From Agrocybe praecox (lineage: Eukaryota; Basidiomycota; Agaricomycetes; Agaricales; Agrocybaceae), in the NCBI GenBank assembly GCA_964017145.1, contig OZ024850.1, positions 845,618 to 909,617 on the forward strand: 64,000 bases of DNA. Direction: 5' to 3'. Position numbers and translations under genes: made by a program. Below, one piece after another: positions 57,291-64,000 of the stretch (position 1 is its first letter; every line of letters begins with the position of its first letter). The notes below the pieces were generated by a model that worked only from the letters and a program-made list of their open reading frames with translations, was not told where the DNA came from and did not search any database.

Positions 57291-58049
57291 GCGTGATGTG
57301 GCAAGGTGAGGGGCGGGGCATTCAGGACGACAACGAGGTGAGTACCCCTCTGTTTTCTCGCTCCCCGCCACTGTCCATAGGCTGAGCCTCTCCCATCCCC
57401 TTCCTCCTCCCCACCCACTTCCCTTCTCTGCCCTATCCCCTCCCATCTCCTCTTCCCTCTATCCTCCCCTTTCCATACTCCCTTCCCCTCTTTTTCTCCA
57501 ATTAAAAATAAGTATATAAGTACATAAACATCATGTATATTATGTATTTTCTTAATTAATTAATTAAATTTCGCTTTTTTATATGTTTTTTTGTGTGATT
57601 CTTATGTTTTTGGATGGGTTTGGTGATCATAGTGATATGGATGATGTGGATTAATAATTCTTTGTACTCATAATAGACTCATGTTTACTCAGAACTGCTC
57701 AGAAATACTCAGAAATGGTCAGAAATGGTTAGAAACATTCAGAAAATTTAACAGTCTAGCTACAATTGTCCTCAAATATACTGAATCCACTCAGAATCAC
57801 TCAGAATCACTCAGAAATTTACTTGTCTGATCAGTTCCGAGCGGTAGCTGTGGGGCAGTGTGAAGTACTGAGGGCAGGGTAGGTGGGGATGGAACTGGGA
57901 GAGACGGAATAGAGGGGGCCAGCCTGTGGACAGCGGTCGTGAGCGAGGAGACGGCGTGGACGGGGTACTTACCTCGCAGTACCCATTCCCCATTTTCCAC
58001 TGCCTTCGTCGTCCTAAACGCCCCCCATCGCCTGGCCACGTCACGCCCG

Positions 58050-58480
58050 TGCCGTCAACCCCGTCCCCTCGTGTTCGTTTGCCGGCATCAATCGTTGCCG
58101 TCATTTGCGTTGCATTGGTCGGCGTCGGCGTTGTGTTGTTGTTGGCGTTGTCGCTACCGAGTCGTCGTGGGCGTGGGCGTTGGTGTCGTGTTGTTGTTGG
58201 CTTCGCATCGTTGTTGGCTTCGTGTCGTCGCGTTGTTGTTGGCGTCATCGTCGTCGTGTGTCATTGACGCGTCGTTGGCGTGGCGTTGGCGTTGGCGTAG
58301 CGTCGTTGCTGGGGGTCTTCGTTGGCGCGGTTGTCGCCCTCATGTCGTTGTCGTTGGCGTGCCGTCGTTGTCGTTCGCATTGCCGTCGTTGTCGTTGTCG
58401 TTCGCGTCATTCGCATCATCGCGTTGTCACGTCGTCGTCGTCATCGTTGGCGTCGTCGTTGGGGACGCAGTGGTGACGGA
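58050..58480. repeat. GTC/GTT-rich tract of right B arm
   Basis: Reverse-complement counterpart of 56830-57290 (GTCGTTGTCGTTGGCG-type repeats). Val/Arg/Ser-rich ORFs here are repeat artefacts. Confidence 0.85.
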
Positions 58481-58839
58481 CAGTGGGTGGATGGTGGTGG
58501 TAATGGTAAGAAACAAGGCAAGAATGTTGATGCGGCCTGGGCAGAGGGTTGTGGCTGTGCCGGCAATTTCCGCAGCGGCCCCAGACATCTATTTTGGGAA
58601 TTTTACAAAAATTGTCGTTTGTATGTCACACGGACCTCCTAAAATTATGAAAAAATCACGATAATTCCTAAAATATTCGAAATATATTTATCAAACATTA
58701 AATGTAACGTAATATTTTACGGTTTTGGCAGAAATGACAAAATAACCACAAAATGAATAAAATAAAATATATCATAGGTATTACTTTGTAGGTACTTACA
58801 TGGGGTATATATTGACTACACAACTATGTTTAGCCAAAG

Positions 58840-58928
58840 CTTGAGTGGTGCAGTTGGATGAGCGCCCCAGTTTGAGTCACATGACCTTCCGTGAGGATGT
58901 GGGTTCAATTCCTGAACGCCGCACCCAT
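58840..58928 (+). repeat. tRNA-like (SINE-type) segment in right B arm
   Basis: TGGTGCAGTTGG (58846-58857) and GGTTCAATTCC (58902-58912), same spacing as in the left arm and in inverted orientation to it. The two copies differ at a few positions in the variable part. Confidence 0.6.
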
Positions 58929-59459
58929 TTTTCTTTAATTGGGAAGGTAATGGTCATGTGATTTGAGACTGTAGCGCCTCGTCTAACTCATTTCCGAGTG
59001 TTTCTGACCAATTTCACTTGGTAATATGGGAGCTCAATTTCCGAGCTGTCTGATCAGTTCTGACTTTTCTGAGTAAATCTGATCAGAAATGCTCGGAAAA
59101 TTAGTGTCCCTTTCTCACTCAAATGGCTGGGGAGAGAAAAGTGAAATTCTGCTCAGAATTGCTCGGAAAAGTCGAATTTCCGATCAGTTCCGATCAGAAC
59201 CTGTGAGGGAGTGTAAAGACCTCGAGATCTTGTACCCAAGGTAAACGGCAACATAAAAGCTGTGTACAAACGACTTGAAAAGATACATGAAGCCCTGGTA
59301 TACATGCTTTTATGTGGAAACGTAGAGGGCGTGAACTTTACGCCTAAGCCACCTTATATTTCTTCTCACCAAGTATATTCTTCCAGTACATTTTCATTCC
59401 AGATAACGCCTTTGCAACATTAAATTGACCACTTATTTACAGTTACACGTGAGGTTCAT

Positions 59460-59915
59460 ATGCAGCCAAGACACACAGAAACTTATTCCAAACACAATCA
59501 TCCGGCTCTCGCATCGATTCTCATTTCGAAACCTGACGCTACAGGTTCTACTTCGATTTCCTCGCCGTCTAGTTTGTCAACATACACAGCCAAGTTCCGT
59601 GATATCCACTCCTCTCGAGGACTGGCTGATGATGGGTACCGGTCTTTGAAAGCATCCATGGTGCCGTCGTTATCATCCAGATCAGAAAACGATTCAAAGG
59701 ATTCTAACGCGCCAAGATTTAACAAGAAACTGGAAGACTACTTGGAGGCTCATGACTACGGCCGAGAGAGCCGACGCAGGATTTATAGAGTGGCTTGCAA
59801 GATCAACGGGGACGACATTTATCAAATGCGGAACAGTTTCGTTCGGTACCTTGTGTCACACCATTTTCTGGAAAAGCGGGCAGAGTATATATTCAGTTTG
59901 ATGTTTGGAGATTGA
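59460..59915 (+). CDS. Hypothetical protein, 151 aa
   Basis: A Ser-rich first half (TGSTSISSPSSLSTYTAKF, SLSSRSENDSKDSNAP) is followed by a charged helical C-terminus, with FNKKLEDYLEAHDYGRES then IYRVACKINGDDIYQMRN and FLEKRAEYIFSLMFGD. The C-terminal 65 residues look like a real folded segment, but I recognise no family. The 5' end may lie in an upstream exon. It lies 240 bases after the end of the foldback element. Confidence 0.45.
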   Translation: MQPRHTETYSKHNHPALASILISKPDATGSTSISSPSSLSTYTAKFRDIHSSRGLADDGYRSLKASMVPSLSSRSENDSKDSNAPRFNKKLEDYLEAHDYGRESRRRIYRVACKINGDDIYQMRNSFVRYLVSHHFLEKRAEYIFSLMFGD

Positions 59916-60556
59916 CTCTCTGTGGTTGTCGGTAGTCCTCAAACTTGTCATGATATATATATTACTTTGCGGGCACAGCTATAGGCAGCTTATATGACAT
60001 GTTTTGGTTTCCTCTTGCTATCTTTTTCTTGCAAGCCCTCAAATCAACTCTCTTGGGTCCTCTTTGGATGTCTACCTTTATTCTCGGCATTTCTGCCACT
60101 ACCTCCATCTGGTTCTCCCTTTCCCTCTCTCCCTTTCTGTCTCTCTTGCCTAGCTTTCTCTGTTCAGTTGTTACCCCCTCACCGTTTCTCTCACAGGCGC
60201 CATTACACTGTCTCTATCTACATTCTCTGAACTCCATCGTGTTGTGTCCCATAAGTTCAATGGCATTGCACTTTGGCGTAGAGGCTGCGGTACAGCAGGG
60301 ATCAGTTGAAGCCGCACCCGTCCTGAGAATACCCCCTGATAGTCCACACAAGATCCGCCAATCCATTGTTTTTGGCGAGTAAAATGTATTCCGGTCACAA
60401 TAAAATACGATAAGATAAGATAAGATGACGTCATGGAAACACAGAATTGTGCTCAATGAACAATTCTCACGGTTGAACGATCACATGATGTTGCGTGGTT
60501 TTTCAGCCAGAAGCCCAACGCCAATGCCAACAATAATAATTAATCATTAATCATTA
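59916..60556. other. Intergenic upstream of the micro-exon gene
   Basis: A 127-codon hydrophobic ORF (59999-60382) runs through CT-rich DNA and is probably not a gene. A GATAAGATAAGATAAGATGA stretch lies at 60410-60428. The 130 bases before 60557 are the likely promoter of the downstream gene. Confidence 0.35.
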
Positions 60557-63500
60557 ATGGCCCTCGGTGATCTTACAGACAGTGATATTGCAGTGATATT
60601 CCAACATCTCGATGGATGTAACACCACACCGGAACTTCAGGAAGCAACAAGACACCTAAAAGCATTCCTTTCGCTTTCACAGTGACACAATCATGAATCA
60701 TCTGACGGGACAGTTGGGACGCACAATGGTGTACCACCAGAGGTATGTTCTGGTTCCTTTACTCGAGGTTAGTCTGATGAACAAGACTTACATCACAGCC
60801 TGTACCTCACCAAACGAGTCATGCCCTCCTGAGGCCATTGTCTGGCGCGGCTGAGTGCAATAATCTGTTGCCTGGGGTAAATACTCGTTGAATGATGTCA
60901 TAATTAGTGAAAGACTTACATGTTCTTTCCCTTAGAGTTCTCGAGGGCCGTTGTCGCCTCCACCAGAGCCGACCTCCTCCAAATCTTGTGAGGTAGGTTT
61001 TTTTTTGGGTTTCAGAAGAGTATCCAAGACTTACCAGCTTGATTTCGCAGCATGCACCCTGTACTACCATTACCCAGGCACTGTCAGCACCGGCAGGTCA
61101 TACTAGTATAGAGGTACGTTTCATTTTGTATTCCAAAATTAGAATTTCATACATGTATGATTCCGCAGCACGTACATTGCTGCACTGTCACCGTTGCCCA
61201 ACTTCTGTCACTGTCTGGCGCCATTGAAGAAGTAAGTGTTACTTTCTTGTTGAAAGTTGCAGTCCAGACTTACCTGCATGATTCTGCAGTGCGCCGTCAC
61301 TGGTACCCACCCTCAGTCATTTTCAGATTCTGTCAGGCCTAACGATAGGGCTTGTGAGGTAAGGCCATTTCGTATTGTATATAACGCGCAACTTACCTGC
61401 TATCTGAACCAGGATTCCCTTGCTCCAGCGCTGCTGTCAGTTATGAGTGCGGCAAGTACTTCGTACGGGGTGGGTGCTATTTTCTTTTTGAAAGTTGCAG
61501 ACTTACCCACATGATTCTGCAGCGTGCCGTCACTGGTACCCACCCTTGGTCATTTTCTGGTGCTGTCGTGCCTAACGATAGGTCCTGTGAGGTACGGTCA
61601 TCTCATGTCGTATATAACGAGCAACTTACACGCTTTCTGAACCAGGATTCCCTCGCTCCAGCACCGCCGTTGGTTATGACTGCGGCGGATGCTTCGTACG
61701 AGGTATGTTTTGTTTTGTTTTTGAAAGTTGCAGTCCAGATTTACCTGCGTGATTCTGCAGCGCGCCGTCACTGGTACCCACCCTTGGGCAGTTTCTGGTG
61801 CTGTTAGGCCTAACAATAGGTCATGTGAGGTATTTGTCGCATTTGCTTTACTCATAACGATTACTGTTGTGGCTAACCCAGCTGATGTTATAGCATGCAC
61901 TGGCTACCATGCCATTGTTACCACCGCCATCAACTGCACAGGATATCCTTTTGCATGAAGTAAGCATACAGCTTGGACGTGAAATTATGTTCAACCTCTT
62001 ACCTCCTTAATGTTGCAGCATGCATTTATATCTGCTTTGACACCTCTTTCATCATCTTCTGCCTCGTTATATTCTCTATTGCCTGAGGTTCTTATCTAAC
62101 TGTGATCATAATATGTTGGAACACTTATCAATCCATTATGGCAGGATACCCCTGCTCGTGCGTTCTCTGAACATCCTCTCGCATTCTCCATGGATGTCAG
62201 TATGGATTATTCCGGCTTTTCCATGTCTGAGCAGAGACGTATCAGCCATGGCTTTGATCAGACAGGTGTCGAAACTGAAGATTTCCCGAGTTTGTCTAAT
62301 CAGAGCATGTCTCGGGTTCCAGAAAAGAAGAAAAGGACAAGGAAAGCGAAAACAAATCTTATTCTCAGGACTCCTCATGTTCAAGAGGGATCAGAACATT
62401 CTCAACCACTGCCTCCGTCATCAAAGCAGTGCGCCAGAGGTGCCATCCCTGTTGGCACCTGGATAGGTGATCCTCGAGCACGGAAAGAAATTCAAGCTAA
62501 TAGAGACCCGGAACTCTATGGTTCTCAACATTGTCTGAATCAGCCTGACTTGCAAGAGGACCAATTTCTGCAGTCTCAAGCACCATCCGGAAGTTACAAG
62601 CTAACTGATGATATGTTTTCCATGCTCGACAATACACTTCCCCTGATCCTCCCTGAGCCAGAACACCAGGCTCTTTCTCCTCAAGGCTACCATTTTATTT
62701 TATATCTTTGCGTTGCATGCCAAAGACTTTCACTTGACACAGACTCCAACCACCTTCAAAACCGCTTGATTGGTCTCTTTAAAAATTTAGAAAAAGAAAT
62801 AATTAGCTGTCCTCCTGATGGCGGTAATTCTATTAACTATGCGACAAGGCTTATTACTCAACTTGCTATGACGGAAGATAAGATTCGACAAGCTGAATTC
62901 ACGTTTATGATAGCAACCATTCAATTCCGGAATCAAGTAGCTAGGTAAGTGTTCTTTTCAACATATGCTATGTTTTGCTTACCCGCTTATAGTATATGTA
63001 ACGCTACATCACAGACAAAGCACTCCATTCTCAAGGAGCTTGAAGCACAGACTGGTAAATCGGAGGCGGTCTTGGCTCAATACGTGTCTGATGGTGCAAA
63101 GTTTTCAATTCTAGCTAGTGAAGGTACAAATCCCAGCTCTTTGTCATAGTCAGTGGATTTACTTGCTAACTTTTGGCCTCTCTCTCAGGTACTATATTTC
63201 TCCTGGCCATTATTGCTGTTGCTGGTTTAAAGACAACGATACGCGATCTTAAAATGGACATCCTTTTACACCTCAGCTATACGCTCAAGTGTCCAAGTCC
63301 TAGTAAGTTTGCTTTTCCATTTATATCGTAAAGCTTCTCACCTCTGTTTAGTCCATCCAGCTGGAAAACATGTTATTGAAGATATTACTCCCTTGATATC
63401 AGCATTGCGCCAAAAATATCGATTAACATTTTCTACCATGTTTACCCAAGAGATTGCCCAAACGGAGGGCTTTACGTCCGATATTGAAGTTGGTGATTTG

Positions 63501-64000
63501 AGACAATCCGATATTTTCTTTAATTCAATGACTTATAAGTGAGATCTCATGTTCTCTTTTATGCATGGTCTGACCTAATTATGCAGTGCCCTTATCAAGC
63601 AACACTGTCCCTTTACTTGGCAGTCGTGCTTCGTACCTCTTGATAATTCTGTTCAAGTTCTATCATGCACTCTACCATCATTCATCAACCTTCTTCCTTA
63701 CCCGACAAATGACAACCTTTTGAGCTTTATTCTTACGCAACCGCAAGCGATTAATGAAGTATTACCACTGGTCCATGGCAAAACAACATCAATTCGCACG
63801 ATAGATACACTCTTTGATCCTCAACATGAGAAAAATTCATCAATGCGGTATCCAAGAGCCTATGAAAGTAAGCCACTTGCAGACAAACATTTTCTTTTTA
63901 CAAAATTGGAGCATAAACATGCACAAAATGCAGAGGTCCCTATTTCACCAGAAGAGCTAGAAACGATGGTACGTCTTTATTTATTTTCTCTTTTAAAGGC
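60557..64000 (+). CDS. Unrecognised multi-exon gene with a micro-exon array, 3' end outside window
   Basis: Function unknown. Predicted exons are 60557-60742, then micro-exons 60799-60876, 60936-60992, 61051-61113, 61169-61231, 61290-61358, 61413-61469, 61523-61591, 61646-61702, 61761-61829, 61894-61959 and 62019-62087. A large exon 62145-62944 follows, then 62993-63123, 63189-63302, 63352-63538 and 63587-63968, where a donor (GTACGT) opens the next intron. Every intron is GT-AG and 48-64 nt. All micro-exons are multiples of three in phase 0. The downstream exons change phase but join without a stop. The large exon has a basic patch (EKKKRTRKAKT). The later exons are helical and hydrophobic in part (IFLLAIIAVAGLK), with ALRQKYRLTFSTMFTQEI. 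Codon 43 of the proposed first exon is TGA (60683-60685), so either that exon is wrong, translation starts later (for example 62190) or the gene is broken. Confidence 0.65.
61290..61829 (+). repeat. Tandem exon-intron-exon-intron duplication
   Basis: The unit 61290-61522 (233 bp) is repeated at 61523-61760 (238 bp) and partly at 61761-61829. Each unit holds one 69-nt exon (AVTGTHPWSFSGAV type, ending CE) and one 57-nt exon (DSLAPAPPLVM type), with both introns conserved, including TTGCAGTCCAGA and ATTCTGCAG before the acceptor. Confidence 0.9.

Larger units (their letters stand above)
55673..57870. mobile_element. Large inverted-repeat element A/A'
   Basis: The termini are CAGTACTTTACACTCCCC (55673) and the complement of CAGTACTTCACACTGCCC (ending 57870). 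The left arm 55673-56103 matches the inverted right arm of about 57385-57870. Shared features in order are GAACTGATCAGACAA, repeated TTCTGAGCA/TTCTGAGTG phrases, AACATAAAAAAGCGAAAT, CATAATATACATGAT and a purine-rich block of AGAGGGCAGGG type. No transposase is visible. The arms enclose the left arm of a second inverted-repeat element (B). Confidence 0.75.
56104..59222. mobile_element. Large inverted-repeat (foldback) element B/B'
   Basis: The termini are AGGTCTTTACACTGCCCC (56104) and the inverted AGGTCTTTACACTCCCTC (ending 59222). The arms 56104-57385 and about 57910-59222 are inverted copies. The outer ~750 bases are about 90% identical, with small indels, and the inner part is GAC/GTC-rich. 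The right arm of element A lies in the loop. Both B arms carry tRNA-like A and B boxes. No transposase is visible, so mobilisation would be in trans. Confidence 0.8.

Noticed and set aside
56671..57446. Overlapping 60-160-codon ORFs on both strands
   Set aside because: They are translations of GAC/AAC-rich repeats in the arm of the foldback element. All frames are open because of composition.
57811..58664. Long Val/Arg/Ser-rich ORFs on both strands
   Set aside because: Reverse-complement counterpart of the same repeats; no domain and no codon bias.
59994..60382. Multi-span membrane protein
   Set aside because: Hydrophobicity comes from CT-rich DNA. Two frames overlap with similar character and there is no conserved motif.

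Overview
The window looks like an Agaricomycete (mushroom-forming basidiomycete) nuclear genome. Genes are split by short GT-AG introns of about 45-65 nt. A MOB-family kinase activator, a basidiomycete-type multi-span membrane protein, KDZ and Plavaka DNA transposases (both typical of this class) and Ty3/Gypsy chromoviruses are all present. Only a minority of the window is convincing single-copy host gene. Most of it is accessory, repeat-rich and decaying DNA.

Layout. 1-7 kb: a five-exon minus-strand membrane protein (1086-2456) and an intact five-exon MOB2-like gene (5691-6927). 8.2-12 kb: a Tc1/mariner-type MITE with perfect inverted repeats and a TA duplication (8207-8889), ending just upstream of a P-loop GTPase gene broken by one TGA (8976-10015), then a strictly periodic 72-bp minisatellite (10251-10870) and the 3' exons of a Ser/Glu-rich gene (11417-11981). 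13.2-13.7 kb: five dispersed hairpins whose stems change in a compensatory way. 14-22.2 kb: a decayed KDZ transposase, a three-exon 5' fragment of an ADP/ATP carrier gene, and a Plavaka transposase (one in-frame TGA) with an accessory two-exon gene upstream. 22-36 kb: gene-poor DNA with TIR elements and tandem repeats, plus two adjacent decayed chromatin-gene copies, one with an Sds3-like signature and one a SWR1 ATPase copy that has lost its motor domain. 36-41 kb: weak, mostly broken ORFs.

41.3-54.2 kb: a recent Ty3/Gypsy chromovirus (TSD GAACT, 471-bp LTRs reading as identical) carries inside its gag-pol gene a second, full-length member of the same family in the opposite orientation (TSD GTCAG, 469-bp LTRs, one 1645-aa Gag-Pol ORF). 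Both have an 11-nt primer-binding site complementary to the predicted start of their own transcript, the arrangement known from Tf1-type self-priming elements. 55.7-59.2 kb: two large inverted-repeat elements are interleaved (A-B-A'-B' rather than nested). The B arms carry tRNA-like A and B boxes and GAC/GTC-rich tracts.

60.5 kb to the window end: an unrecognised plus-strand gene with a run of eleven micro-exons of 57-78 nt, all multiples of three with phase-0 introns, partly produced by tandem duplication of an exon-intron-exon-intron unit of about 235 bp. It leads into a large coding exon and further exons running off the window. This gene, the covarying hairpin array and the interleaved palindromes are the strongest candidates for something undescribed. 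There is no bacterial-type operon or defence system here, and the genes do not form an obvious joint pathway.
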